Program-made: the position numbers and the translations under genes
In this document: piece by piece, positions 46,338 through 55,965 of the stretch
Layout of the letters: the number at the start of each line of letters is the position of its first letter
Position numbering within the stretch: the first letter of the stretch is position 1
Origin: Bacteroides sp.
GTDB lineage: Bacteria > Bacteroidota > Bacteroidia > Bacteroidales > Bacteroidaceae
Direction: 5' to 3'
NCBI RefSeq assembly: GCF_030151085.1
Contig: NZ_JASLER010000044.1
Span: 1 to 64,000, forward strand
Length of the DNA stretch: 64,000 bases
Notes under the pieces: generated by a model
Databases searched by the model: none
Seen by the model: only the letters and a program-made list of their open reading frames with translations
What the model was told of the DNA's origin: nothing

Positions 46338-47210
46338 ATGAATATTAAGTATGAAGCGATACCCAAGAAGGACAATCGCTACAACCTGAAAAAGGAGTTC
46401 TTCCACAGCGTACAAGTTCCATGGCATGTACATCTGGAATATGAATTGGCTTATATCCATGTGACTAACGGAACCAAGCACGTAGGCAGCCACTTTGACC
46501 TACTTCAGAAGGATGAAGTGCTTTTATTAGGGCCTTATTTGCCACACAATTGGCAGGTTAACAAGAAAGAGATCGGTTCTACGGACTATCAAATTATCAT
46601 CCACTTCTCCGACAGCATCTTCGGGCAAGATTTCTTCGATCTATATCCTTTCACCGGCATCAACGAATTGTTGAAGAAGTCGGAACTAGGAGTCTGTTTC
46701 AAGGATGAAGTCGCTCTTATTGTCAAAGAACAGATGGAACAGATGCTTCAGATGGATGAGTTCGACAGGGACATCGAGTTATTGAAGCTGTTGAACTACC
46801 TCGCCAGTTCCCCCAACAAGACACAATTATCTTACTATGGTTTCCGGAATACCCACAATGAAGAGAGAGTACAGCGTATGAACAAGGTCTTCAAGTATAT
46901 CACCATTAATTATAAAGAAAATATATCATTGCAAGAGATAGCTGATATTGCCAACATGACCCCACAAGCATTCTGTAAATACTTCAGGGAACGGACACAA
47001 AAGACGCTAACCGAATTCATCAATGAGGTAAGAATCAGTCATGCATGCAAAATGCTCTATTCCGAAGAATATAGCATAGAACAAGTATGCTATGATTCTG
47101 GCTTCAACAGCCCTTCAAACTTCAACAGACAGTTTAAAAAGACCGTACAAATGACTCCATTGGAATTTAGGAAGAAGATACAGGAAAACGAATTCCCAAA
47201 AGAAGAATAG
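46338..47210 (+). CDS. AraC family transcriptional regulator of the PUL
   Basis: 290 residues. An N-terminal cupin-like sensor (VPWHVHLEYELAYIHVTNGTKH, LLGPYLPHNWQ, residues ~30-80) precedes two C-terminal helix-turn-helix units (~190-285: SLQEIADIANMTPQAFCKYFRE; YSIEQVCYDSGFNSPSNFNRQFKKTVQMTPLEFR). It should bind a sugar and DNA. Motifs in its own promoter and in the susC/GH92 divergent region suggest it activates the PUL and represses itself. No hybrid two-component or ECF regulator occurs in the locus. Confidence 0.93.
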   Translation: MNIKYEAIPKKDNRYNLKKEFFHSVQVPWHVHLEYELAYIHVTNGTKHVGSHFDLLQKDEVLLLGPYLPHNWQVNKKEIGSTDYQIIIHFSDSIFGQDFFDLYPFTGINELLKKSELGVCFKDEVALIVKEQMEQMLQMDEFDRDIELLKLLNYLASSPNKTQLSYYGFRNTHNEERVQRMNKVFKYITINYKENISLQEIADIANMTPQAFCKYFRERTQKTLTEFINEVRISHACKMLYSEEYSIEQVCYDSGFNSPSNFNRQFKKTVQMTPLEFRKKIQENEFPKEE

Positions 47211-47305
47211 AAGACCGACATTAGAAGAAAAGTCTTTTTTCTTATACTCACCTGCAAATAGAAAAATAAGTTATATCTTTTCCTTTGATAATAAAAGAAT
47301 TAGTG

Positions 47306-47313
47306 TATATTTG
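47306..47313 (+). promoter_or_regulatory. -7 box (TATATTTG) for putA
   Basis: Exact TAnnTTTG; predicts a ~200-nt leader that contains a 35-codon open frame. Confidence 0.5.
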
Positions 47314-47348
47314 CATACGTTGTTATATACCTCTAAATCTTACTTTTT

Positions 47349-47456
47349 ATGGACCGAGAACTTCTCTTTGACCGGTTTTCACAGCAAGCCCTCCAAACCT
47401 TGCATCGATACCGTGCAGTCATGTTCAGTCCTCCCCTTCCTTCCATGTTTCAATAA
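47349..47456 (+). CDS. Possible 35-residue leader ORF upstream of putA
   Basis: ATG 47349 to TAA 47454-47456 lies wholly within the putA leader: starts MDRELLFDRFSQQALQTLHR and ends PPLPSMFQ. The first half reads like an amphipathic helix and the end is Pro-rich. No family is recognised and no ribosome site stands out, so it could be chance. 61-73 bp separate its stop from putA. Confidence 0.3.
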   Translation: MDRELLFDRFSQQALQTLHRYRAVMFSPPLPSMFQ

Positions 47457-47528
47457 ACCGAGATACTTTTCTTTTAGAAAAAGAGAGGTACAAACCTGTG
47501 TATTCACTATTTTAACATGGAAATCATT

Positions 47529-50500
47529 ATGGAAAACAAACCAACCGTCGCTGAAGTACAAGAATGGGTACTGAAGCTTTATAATACCTGTGAACAAACC
47601 ATTACTGACGAAGAACGCCGGGAACAGCATAAATATGCCGTCATGGTGCAACGCCCACAAGACAAACGTTTTCTTGTGAAGATGCTGGACGAATCGTCCC
47701 AAATACGCGACCGCAAAAAACTGGCTGCCCGCATCAAAACCTTGATAGACCGTTACGGTATTCCTCAATTTCTGAATAAGCGTGATGCTTTCCTCTTCAA
47801 GATGTATCAAGTCTTCGGACATCATTTCGACTTCATCGCTATACCTATTATAAAGAAGCGACTGCGCATGGACACTGCTAAGGTAATCCTCGACGAAGCA
47901 AGACCAAAGCTGACTGAACACCTTGCCGAGCGCTCCAAACAAAACATAGGACAGAATGTAAACCTGTTAGGAGAAGTCGTTCTGGGAAATGGAGAAGCCG
48001 ATCATCGCTATTTCCATTATCTGGAATCTTTGGAAGCACCTGACATCAATTACATTTCCGTCAAAATATCCGGTATCTATGCCCAGACTCATGCGCTGAA
48101 CTATGAAGAAAGCTTCCCTGAATTAGTACGCCGCATGACCGCTCTCTATCAGAAAGCAATAGATTTTCCTTATGTAGATGACAACGGAATAAAACATGCT
48201 AAGTTTGTCAATTTGGACATGGAGGAGTATAAAGACACCCATTTCACGTTACGCCTCTTTAAGACGGTACTTAGCAAACCTGAATTCAAGAATTATTCAG
48301 CAGGCATCGTAGTACAAGCCTACTTGCCGGATGCATACGACTTCCAAACGGAGTTACTGGAATTTGCCAAGGCCCGTGTTGCCGATGGTGGCGCACCTCT
48401 TAAAATGCGCATCGTAAAAGGCTGCAATCTGGAGATGGAAACCGTCATATCTTCCCTTCGTGGATGGGCCAACCCGATACGTTCCTCAAAGACCGAAGTG
48501 GATGCCAACTACCTGCATCTGTTAGAACGCGCCCTATTGCCCGAAAATGCAAAAGCACTCCATCTGGGTGTGGCCTCGCACAATCTCTTCACAATAGCAT
48601 ACGCCTATCTCTTAAGTCAAAAACTAGGTAGTGCAGAGTATATGACATTCGAAATGCTGGAAGGAATGGCAGACCATGTATGGCGGGCACAATCCATACT
48701 GGGTAATCATGTCATTCTTTATGCTCCTGTCGTTAAGGACGAGCATTTTCTCAATGCAGTCTCCTATCTGGTGCGCCGCATGGATGAGAATACGGCACCC
48801 GACAATTTCCTGACCCACTCCTTCAACCTGAAACCAGACACAGATACCTGGCATTTCTTGGAAAAGCAATTCGAAGATGCTTACTGTATGAAAGACAGTA
48901 TCTCTCATATTCCTACCCGTACACAGAACAGATTGAAACCTTATCAACCTGTACCGCCGCAAGAAATTATGAAGAACGAACCGGACACCGACTTCGACTT
49001 GGCTCAGAATCAGGAATGGGTAAGAAATATTTTCGCCAAATGGAAGAAATCTCCCAATGATACTCCCGAAATTATTCCTTTGCAGATAGGTGCTGAGACC
49101 GTGGTATGTGAAAAGCGTTACAAATACATGGACCGTTGCCTAGACGATGAAGTATGCATCTGCGAAATGTCACAAGCCAATAGCGAACAAGTGAAGCAGA
49201 TAATCGACATCGCCGAGAAAGATCCCGCAGGCTGGCGAAATACAACTCTCGAAGAGCGCCACCGCATCATGTACGAAGCAGCCAACCGTCTCGGCGACTT
49301 GCGTGGTGACTTGATAGGTTGTATGTGTGCAGTCACCGGAAAAACCGTAGTCGAAGGCGATGTGGAAGTTTCGGAAGGTATAGACTATGCCCGTTTCTAC
49401 ACTACCTCGATGCAGACTTTTGCTACATTGCCCGATGTAGATATAGCTCCCAAAGGAACTATTCTCGTCATTTCTCCATGGAACTTCCCGTGTGCTATTC
49501 CTATCGGCGGTATTGCAGCAGCACTGGCTGGCGGAAACACAGTAATATTGAAACCGGCAACCGTTGCCGCCCCTGTAGCTTGGATGTTTGCCAAAGCATT
49601 TTGGGATGCGGGTGTACCGAAAGAAGCCTTGCAAGTAATTATCACCGACCGCAATGCGCTAAACGTGCTGAGTACCGCCCCCGCCATCAAGCATATCATC
49701 CTGACCGGTGGAACCGACACAGCCCAGAATATAGCCCACTCCAACCCTGCCACTCCTCTTTCTGCCGAAACAGGCGGTAAGAATGCGATCATCCTTACTG
49801 CATCGGGCGACCGCGACCATGCTATCATGAACATCGTAACCTCCGCTTTCAGCAACGCAGGACAGAAGTGTTCCGCTTGCTCCTTGCTATTGGTTGAACG
49901 TTCAGTCTACGAAGATAAAAACTTCCAAGATAAATTGAAAGACGCTGCTACCAGTATGAAAATAGGTAGCGTATGGAATTGCGGAAACGTAGTAGGACCG
50001 ATGATTACCAACAAGAATGAAAAATTGCTTGCTGCCTTTAAACTCGAACCGGGAGAATCATGGCTGGTAGCACCCCGTTTCCTTGACAAAAAGGAGTACA
50101 TTCTTGCCCCCACTGTAAAATGGGGGGTAAAGCCCGGAAATTATTCATTCCGTACAGAGTTGTTCGGGCCGATGCTTAGTGTAGTCTGCATCGAGAATCT
50201 AGCAGAGGGCATCAAGCTGGTTAACAGTCTCGATTATGGTCTGACATCCGGCCTGCAAAGCCTTGACGAAAAAGAGCAGAAAGAATGGAAAGACTCTATT
50301 CAGGCTGGAAATCTCTATATCAACCGTGGCATTACGGGAGCTATTGTTAACCGTCAGCCATTCGGTGGCATGAAACTATCAGCTTTTGGTGGTGGCGTAA
50401 AGGCAGGAGGTCCTAATTACTGTGCCTGCTTCCTGAAGATCACCGACAAGCCCGGCAGTATTACTGATTATGAGAAGAGTTATGTAGAAGCCTACAAGAA

Positions 50501-50963
50501 GGAGTTTGCTCGTACCCGAGACATCAACAACCTTTATGGCGAGCAGAATGCTTTCCGTTATTTATCCCTGAAGAATATGGTACTTCGCCTCTTCCCCGGT
50601 GATAGCGACGAACAAATCCATATGGTAGCTTTGGCAGCAAAAACTTGTCACACTCCGCTCATTATCAGCTGCGATCCTACTGATGACCGCACGGAAACGC
50701 TAGCCTCTACCGGCTGCCAAATTATAAAGGAATCACTCGACGAATTCCTCTCTACAATGAAAGATTACGAACGTATCCGTACTTGTCGTGCCGATATCCC
50801 GATGAAGATGTACGAACATGCCGCACACTTTGACAAATATATCGCTACTGCACCACCGGTAAAAGACGGACGTGTAGAACTGATCCACTACATTAAGGAA
50901 CAAAGTATCTCGTTCGAGTATCATCGCTATGGTAGTATATCGGAAGTACCACCGGTAGAATAA
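47529..50963 (+). CDS. putA: Bifunctional proline dehydrogenase / L-glutamate gamma-semialdehyde dehydrogenase
   Basis: 1144 residues from ATG 47529 (MENKPTVAEV); ATG 47517 adds four. The PRODH barrel occupies about 130-440 (FVNLDMEEYKDTHFTLRLF; LKMRIVKGCNLEMET). The ALDH part is about 510-1000: ISPWNFPCAIPIGG, the glutamate in SAETGGKNA, and the catalytic Cys781 in NAGQKCSACS. It oxidises proline to glutamate with FAD and NAD. No N-terminal DNA-binding ribbon-helix-helix is present, so it should not repress its own gene as enterobacterial PutA does. Confidence 0.95.
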   Translation: MENKPTVAEVQEWVLKLYNTCEQTITDEERREQHKYAVMVQRPQDKRFLVKMLDESSQIRDRKKLAARIKTLIDRYGIPQFLNKRDAFLFKMYQVFGHHFDFIAIPIIKKRLRMDTAKVILDEARPKLTEHLAERSKQNIGQNVNLLGEVVLGNGEADHRYFHYLESLEAPDINYISVKISGIYAQTHALNYEESFPELVRRMTALYQKAIDFPYVDDNGIKHAKFVNLDMEEYKDTHFTLRLFKTVLSKPEFKNYSAGIVVQAYLPDAYDFQTELLEFAKARVADGGAPLKMRIVKGCNLEMETVISSLRGWANPIRSSKTEVDANYLHLLERALLPENAKALHLGVASHNLFTIAYAYLLSQKLGSAEYMTFEMLEGMADHVWRAQSILGNHVILYAPVVKDEHFLNAVSYLVRRMDENTAPDNFLTHSFNLKPDTDTWHFLEKQFEDAYCMKDSISHIPTRTQNRLKPYQPVPPQEIMKNEPDTDFDLAQNQEWVRNIFAKWKKSPNDTPEIIPLQIGAETVVCEKRYKYMDRCLDDEVCICEMSQANSEQVKQIIDIAEKDPAGWRNTTLEERHRIMYEAANRLGDLRGDLIGCMCAVTGKTVVEGDVEVSEGIDYARFYTTSMQTFATLPDVDIAPKGTILVISPWNFPCAIPIGGIAAALAGGNTVILKPATVAAPVAWMFAKAFWDAGVPKEALQVIITDRNALNVLSTAPAIKHIILTGGTDTAQNIAHSNPATPLSAETGGKNAIILTASGDRDHAIMNIVTSAFSNAGQKCSACSLLLVERSVYEDKNFQDKLKDAATSMKIGSVWNCGNVVGPMITNKNEKLLAAFKLEPGESWLVAPRFLDKKEYILAPTVKWGVKPGNYSFRTELFGPMLSVVCIENLAEGIKLVNSLDYGLTSGLQSLDEKEQKEWKDSIQAGNLYINRGITGAIVNRQPFGGMKLSAFGGGVKAGGPNYCACFLKITDKPGSITDYEKSYVEAYKKEFARTRDINNLYGEQNAFRYLSLKNMVLRLFPGDSDEQIHMVALAAKTCHTPLIISCDPTDDRTETLASTGCQIIKESLDEFLSTMKDYERIRTCRADIPMKMYEHAAHFDKYIATAPPVKDGRVELIHYIKEQSISFEYHRYGSISEVPPVE

Positions 50964-50974
50964 TGTATACTAAA

Positions 50975-51034
50975 TCCCCAATATGCCTATAACTATTAGG
51001 ATTACAATCCAAAATTTTACAGGTATATTGGGGA
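50975..51034. terminator. Terminator after putA
   Basis: 14-bp stem TCCCCAATATGCCT (50975-50988) / AGGTATATTGGGGA (51021-51034) with one G-T pair, followed by AAACTTTCTTT; convergent genes on both sides. Confidence 0.65.
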
Positions 51035-51079
51035 AACTTTCTTTAAGCTAACAAATTGCTTACTTTATTAAAAGAGGCT

Positions 51080-52288
51080 TCAATTATCTTCTTCACTCCT
51101 TGCAGGCAATGGCAATGATACGGTAAACTCACTGTACTTTCCTTCTTTGCTCTCTACACTGACATAGCCACCATGCGCTCTCGCCACATTCATCACGTAG
51201 TTAAGTCCCAATCCAAAACCGGAAATCTTCTTTGCATTTCCGCCCGATTTAGATACTACCCGCTCAAACTTATCGAATACCGTTCGCTGTGCGGCAAGAG
51301 GGATACCTATACCATTGTCCTTCACTTTGATTTGGGTAAAACGATTATAAAGGCTAGATGTAATTTCTATATTCACCGTATCTTTCGAATACTTTATAGC
51401 ATTTTCTATCAAGTTACTTAATGCCTCTTTCAGATATTCTCCGTCAGCATATACGGCATCTTCCTGCAAATTAACCTGAAAGGTTATGGGCTTTTCGGCT
51501 TTGGCAGTGAAAGTATTCACCAATTCATCAATCATAGGACGAAGATGGATCAAATCCAAGTCCAACAACAATTGTCCATGTTCTAGCTTGGAGATGGTCA
51601 ACACTTTATTGGTAAGAGCCAACAAGTGCTGCGACTCTGTATCGAGTATCTCGAAATATTTCTCACGTTTGTCGGGATTATCGTCTACTTTACCGCTACG
51701 AAGAACTTTGAGCCCCATCAAGATGGAACTGATAGGATTCTTCATGTCGTGGATCATTGCATAAGAGAAATCCTCTCGTATTCGTGCCAGTTCATCCTGC
51801 CGATGGATAATATCCACCTGTTTGCGAATACAAAATAGTAATACGCCCAAAGCTAATATTGTCCCAAAGAAATTGTAGAGCAATTTACCGACAAATTCGG
51901 CACGGAAGTTCAAGATACGGGCACGAACACCTTGCGTATTATTAATAGGGCATGCAAAAGTATAATGATTATCAAGTAACTTCTGATAATCGGAAAAATA
52001 CCGCAAGTCTTGTTTCAAAGCCACCGAATCACTCACTAGAGATACAGTATCCAACCGGAACTTAATACGCAGCAACCCTACTTCATCCAATTCACTACGG
52101 AAAAGATCAGAAAGCACCTTCGTGCTATCAGCTTCATACGTATCTGTAGCGTGGCAGTAAGCTTCATGTATGTTTCGCATCACTTGTTGCTTGTTCATCT
52201 TGAAGTTACGCCCTATCCAGTTGCCCATCATAAACAGGACGACGGCGGTCGCTGTAACTGTAAGAAGTATATAATATGATTTTTTCAT
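51080..52288 (-). CDS. Orphan sensor histidine kinase
   Basis: 402 residues from ATG 52288 (MKKSYYILLT); the in-frame ATG 52321 lies inside the promoter region. Two membrane helices (about 4-22 and 134-155) flank a ~110-residue periplasmic sensor. Then HisKA with His180 in AMIHDMKNP, the N box LIENAIKYSK, G1 VKDNGIGIP and G2 GFGLGLNYV. No response regulator is adjacent; the genes on both sides are metabolic. Signal unknown. Confidence 0.92.
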   Translation of the reverse strand: MKKSYYILLTVTATAVVLFMMGNWIGRNFKMNKQQVMRNIHEAYCHATDTYEADSTKVLSDLFRSELDEVGLLRIKFRLDTVSLVSDSVALKQDLRYFSDYQKLLDNHYTFACPINNTQGVRARILNFRAEFVGKLLYNFFGTILALGVLLFCIRKQVDIIHRQDELARIREDFSYAMIHDMKNPISSILMGLKVLRSGKVDDNPDKREKYFEILDTESQHLLALTNKVLTISKLEHGQLLLDLDLIHLRPMIDELVNTFTAKAEKPITFQVNLQEDAVYADGEYLKEALSNLIENAIKYSKDTVNIEITSSLYNRFTQIKVKDNGIGIPLAAQRTVFDKFERVVSKSGGNAKKISGFGLGLNYVMNVARAHGGYVSVESKEGKYSEFTVSLPLPARSEEDN

Positions 52289-52385
52289 CAAGCACACGGT
52301 ATTTTGGGCAAATATAAGCAATCTTTTCCTTCCGTCTTAACATAAAGATAACATTCTGATAACCTTCTACCTTTCAATACTTCCC

Positions 52386-52393
52386 TATCTTTG
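52386..52393 (+). promoter_or_regulatory. -7 box (TATCTTTG) for the gene at 52435
   Basis: Exact TAnnTTTG, 41 bp before the ATG. Confidence 0.5.
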
Positions 52394-52434
52394 CAGCATA
52401 CAAATCAATAGAATAACTTAATAGAAACAAAAAT

Positions 52435-53028
52435 ATGGATACGGAAAACATTAGTCACCCCGATGGTGTAGAAGTAAAATTATCAGCAAAATCAATTAAC
52501 ATCAGAGGATTGATATACTTCTTTATCTTATTAATAGCAGGCACTTGCTTGTTTGTCTATGTATGGGACGAGTTTTCTTCCTATAATATAGGATATAGAA
52601 TGGGCACCATCGGCAAACAGTTCAAAGACGGAGGATTCATCTTATTTTTACTACTACTTGCCCTTGTTTATATGTTAATTCAGACTGGTGTTCTTTATTG
52701 GTTCAGCGGAAAGAATAGAAAATCACTGCGTTGGCAAGGCAGTTTAACTGGAGTCGGATTCTATCTGACTTGCCCTATTACTTTGAAATATTACCGGGTT
52801 GCCTTATTATTACCTGGCATATTACTAGGATTATTACCTACCATTCACGGTTTTTGCACAGGAAATGCAATCGTATTTTATATGGGAATGTTTGGCTTAT
52901 TGACTGCCTCTGCTGATACTTATTTCTGGTACAAACTCCGTCCTTTCGATGAAGAAGACCTGTTATTGGCAAATAATAGCTTCTACGATGTTACTATCAT
53001 TAAACGTAACTACAGAAAGAACAATTAA
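52435..53028 (+). CDS. Four-helix membrane protein, possibly a degenerate DUF3267 member
   Basis: 197 residues with membrane segments near 24-43, 67-90, 120-138 and 144-162. The C-terminal part (LTCPITLKYYRVALLLPGILLGLLPTIHG...ASADTYFWYKLRPFDEEDLL) resembles the second half of DUF3267 putative zincins. The HExxH motif of that family is absent, so if related it should not be a peptidase. Single gene, convergent with upp. Confidence 0.5.
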   Translation: MDTENISHPDGVEVKLSAKSINIRGLIYFFILLIAGTCLFVYVWDEFSSYNIGYRMGTIGKQFKDGGFILFLLLLALVYMLIQTGVLYWFSGKNRKSLRWQGSLTGVGFYLTCPITLKYYRVALLLPGILLGLLPTIHGFCTGNAIVFYMGMFGLLTASADTYFWYKLRPFDEEDLLLANNSFYDVTIIKRNYRKNN

Positions 53029-53040
53029 CGGCGGTATAAG

Positions 53041-53160
53041 TCATTTGTCAGACACTGGTGTTCCGCTTGTCAGACACTGGCGTGTATCGCGACAAAGGCT
53101 GGTGTTTATCGTGACAAACACTGGTGCCTGACAAGCGGAACACCAGTGTTTGACAAATGG
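53041..53160. repeat. 22-23-bp periodic array with 32-bp inverted ends (array E)
   Basis: Direct units start at 53045 (TTTGTCAGACACTGGTGTTC..), 53068 (TTGTCAGACACTGGCGTGTA..), 53091 (CGACAAAGGCTGGTGTTTAT..) and 53113. The outermost 32 bases (53042-53073) are repeated inverted at 53128-53159 with one mismatch, leaving a 54-nt loop. Lies between convergent genes. Confidence 0.85.
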
Positions 53161-53177
53161 GATAAAATCAGTTGATA

Positions 53178-53837
53178 CTATATCTTATCTCCAAACGCCA
53201 AATCTCCCGCATCACCCAATCCGGGTACAATGTATGAGTGCTCGTTCATATCAGGATCAATAGCTGCACACCACAAAGTCACCTCATCATCAGGAAAGAG
53301 CTTCGCCAAGTGATCTACTCCCTGCTGGCTAGCAATAACACAAGCTATTTGCAGCTTGGCAGGTATACCTTTCGTCAGAAAGCCTCGCCAAGCAAGTTCC
53401 ATACTCTCGCCGGTGGCAAGCATCGGATCGACCAACATTAAAGTCTTATTAGTCAGATCGGGAGTCGCGATATACTCAATATGCACATCTACCACACGGC
53501 ACTCTTTATCTTTATAATAACGATATGCAGAAACAAAAGCATTTCCGGCACGATCGAATACATTCAGGAAACCGGTATGCAAAGGCAATCCGGCACGGAA
53601 AACAGTAGCAATCACTACATCATTATCGGATGTACTAACCGGTGCGATCCCCAAAGGGGTCTGTACCTGCTTCACGGAGTAAGTCAGTTCCTTACTCATC
53701 TCATACGCCATTATCTCTCCGATACGCTCAATATTCCGACGGAATCGCATACGGTCGCCCTGGACTGCTACATCACGAATCTCCGCTACGTACTGGTTCA
53801 AGACAGAATTAGTCTCAGCAAAATTGACAATCTTCAT
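53178..53837 (-). CDS. upp: Uracil phosphoribosyltransferase
   Basis: 219 residues. The PRPP loop is VDPMLATGESM (137-147) and the uracil-binding end is YIVPGLGDAGD. It salvages uracil to UMP in the cytosol. Single gene; the 3' end faces the long inverted repeat of array E. Confidence 0.95.
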   Translation of the reverse strand: MKIVNFAETNSVLNQYVAEIRDVAVQGDRMRFRRNIERIGEIMAYEMSKELTYSVKQVQTPLGIAPVSTSDNDVVIATVFRAGLPLHTGFLNVFDRAGNAFVSAYRYYKDKECRVVDVHIEYIATPDLTNKTLMLVDPMLATGESMELAWRGFLTKGIPAKLQIACVIASQQGVDHLAKLFPDDEVTLWCAAIDPDMNEHSYIVPGLGDAGDLAFGDKI

Positions 53838-54159
53838 TGTTTATTATCAAGTTAATATGTTTTAGTTATTGCTCATTTATGAAAAGCGAATACAAAGGAA
53901 GCGATTTCCTTTAAATTTGCAACGTTCAGTTTGCAGATATTGTTACCTTTTTATAAAAGATTTCCCATTAAAGAAAAATTTCTGTAATGAAGTTCGTCTT
54001 TCAAAAGAAAGTATTACTTTTGTAGGCGAAAAACAAGGGGCCTACTAAAAGGCAGTGAAAAAAGAGAATTCTTAATACTGATTTTCCCCCTTACGAAAGG
54101 TAAAAAGAGATAAGAAAAGAGATTATAAACCAAATACCAATTTAAAAATCTTAAAAGAA
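53838..54159. other. 322-bp divergent intergenic region upp / pckA
   Basis: No gene. Holds two + strand -7 boxes: TAAATTTG (53912-53919) and TACTTTTG (54015-54022). The latter gives pckA a leader of ~135 nt. No clear minus-strand box for upp was found. Confidence 0.5.
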
Positions 54160-55767
54160 ATGGCAAATTTAGATTTAAGCAAGTACGGTATCAAAGACGT
54201 AAAGGAAATCATCCACAACCCGTCTTATGATGTATTGTTCGCTGAAGAGACCAAACCGTGTCTGGAAGGCTTCGAAAAAGGTCAAGTAACTGAACTGGGT
54301 GCTGTAAACGTAATGACAGGTGTTTACACAGGTCGTTCTCCTAAAGATAAATTTTTCGTAATGAATGAAGCCAGCAAGGATTCTGTATGGTGGACTTCTG
54401 AAGAATACAAAAACGACAACAAACCTTGTACTGAAGAAGCTTGGAATGACTTGAAAGCTAAAGCTGTTAAGGAATTGAGCGGCAAACGTTTGTTCGTTGT
54501 TGATACTTTCTGTGGTGCTAACGAGGCTACTCGCATGAAAGTTCGTTTCATTGTAGAGGTTGCTTGGCAAGCTCATTTCGTAACTAACATGTTCATCCGC
54601 CCGACTGCTGAAGAACTTGCTGCTTACGGAGAACCTGATTTCGTATGTTTCAACGCTTCTAAAGCAAAAGTTGACAACTACAAAGAACTGGGTCTGAACT
54701 CTGAAACTGCTACAGTATTTAACCTGAAGACTAAAGAACAAGTTATCTTGAATACTTGGTACGGTGGTGAAATGAAGAAAGGTATGTTCTCTATCATGAA
54801 CTACATGAACCCTCTTCGTGGTATCGCTTCTATGCACTGCTCTGCTAACACTAACATGGAAGGCACTGACTCTGCTATCTTCTTCGGTCTGTCTGGTACA
54901 GGTAAGACTACTTTGTCTACTGACCCGAAACGTAAGTTGATCGGTGATGACGAACACGGATGGGATGACGAAGGTGTATTCAACTACGAAGGTGGTTGCT
55001 ATGCTAAGACTATCAACTTGGATAAAGAAAGCGAACCGGATATCTACGCTGCTATCAAACGTGACGCTCTGTTAGAGAACGTAATCGTTGACGCTGCTGG
55101 TAAGATTGACTTCGCAGATAAGAGCGCAACTGAAAACACTCGTGTTTCTTATCCTATCTATCACATTGACAATATCGTTAAGCCTATCTCTAAAGGTCCT
55201 CACGCTCACCAAGTAATCTTCTTGTCAGCTGATGCCTTTGGTGTATTGCCTCCGGTATCTATCCTGAACCCAGAACAAGCTCAGTATTACTTCCTGTCTG
55301 GTTTCACTGCTAAGTTGGCTGGAACAGAACGTGGTATCACTGAACCGACTCCTACATTCTCTGCTTGCTTCGGTGCTGCTTTCTTGAGCTTGCATCCTAC
55401 TAAATATGCAGAAGAATTGGTTAAGAAGATGCAGAAGGTTGGTGCTAAGGCATACTTGGTTAACACTGGTTGGAATGGTAGCGGCAAGCGTATCTCTATC
55501 AAAGATACTCGTGGTATCATCGACGCTATCCTTGACGGTTCTATCGACAAGGCTCCTACTAAGGTTATTCCTTTCTTCGATTTCGTTGTTCCGACTGCAT
55601 TGCCGGGTGTTGATCCGAAGATCCTTGATCCTCGTGACACTTACGAATGTGCTTGTCAATGGGAAGAAAAAGCAAAAGACTTGGCTGGCCGTTTCATCAA
55701 GAACTTCTCTAAGTTCACTGGAACTGAAGCTGGTAAAGCTTTGGTTGCTGCTGGTCCGAAATTATAA
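54160..55767 (+). CDS. pckA: Phosphoenolpyruvate carboxykinase (ATP)
   Basis: 535 residues, standard length. The kinase-1a P-loop GLSGTGKTT begins at residue 243, followed by the metal motif LIGDDEHGWDDEG and RxSYP (TRVSYPIYHIDNI). In Bacteroides it mainly runs in the carboxylating direction, making oxaloacetate and ATP from PEP, CO2 and ADP on the way to succinate. The codons are strongly biased to T-ending forms (gct, gta, ctg), as expected for a highly expressed gene. Confidence 0.97.
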   Translation: MANLDLSKYGIKDVKEIIHNPSYDVLFAEETKPCLEGFEKGQVTELGAVNVMTGVYTGRSPKDKFFVMNEASKDSVWWTSEEYKNDNKPCTEEAWNDLKAKAVKELSGKRLFVVDTFCGANEATRMKVRFIVEVAWQAHFVTNMFIRPTAEELAAYGEPDFVCFNASKAKVDNYKELGLNSETATVFNLKTKEQVILNTWYGGEMKKGMFSIMNYMNPLRGIASMHCSANTNMEGTDSAIFFGLSGTGKTTLSTDPKRKLIGDDEHGWDDEGVFNYEGGCYAKTINLDKESEPDIYAAIKRDALLENVIVDAAGKIDFADKSATENTRVSYPIYHIDNIVKPISKGPHAHQVIFLSADAFGVLPPVSILNPEQAQYYFLSGFTAKLAGTERGITEPTPTFSACFGAAFLSLHPTKYAEELVKKMQKVGAKAYLVNTGWNGSGKRISIKDTRGIIDAILDGSIDKAPTKVIPFFDFVVPTALPGVDPKILDPRDTYECACQWEEKAKDLAGRFIKNFSKFTGTEAGKALVAAGPKL

Positions 55768-55792
55768 TTTGCATAAAACCAGTTATACATGT

Positions 55793-55830
55793 AAGAAGGT
55801 GCCTCTTTCGAGAGGCACCTTCTTCTTTTT
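55793..55830 (+). terminator. Terminator of pckA
   Basis: 14-bp perfect stem AAGAAGGTGCCTCT / AGAGGCACCTTCTT (55793-55806 / 55811-55824), TTCG loop, then CTTTTT. Confidence 0.9.
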
Positions 55831-55931
55831 CTGAAGTCAGCAAAAGCATTGCAAAATATCACAATTGCAGATAAACTCAACAACAGGATTATATAATGAG
55901 AATGTATACCTCAATAATCCGAAAGTTTTAT

Positions 55932-55939
55932 TAGATTTG
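55932..55939 (+). promoter_or_regulatory. -7 box (TAGATTTG) for the nitroreductase gene
   Basis: Matches TAnnTTTG, 26 bp before the ATG. Confidence 0.45.
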
Positions 55940-55965
55940 CAGAAACCATAACCCAATAAAGCAAT

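Noticed and set aside
22840..47210. Host N-glycan rather than yeast mannan as sole substrate
   Set aside because: No GH18/GH85 endo-glycosidase, GH20 or GH33 genes typical of N-glycan loci are recognised; GH99 with GH92 fits alpha-mannan better, though this cannot be settled from sequence.
54175..54957. 260-codon minus-strand frame in pckA
   Set aside because: It is antisense to a complete PEP carboxykinase; Ser/Phe/Val-rich composition is an artefact of the highly biased pckA codons.
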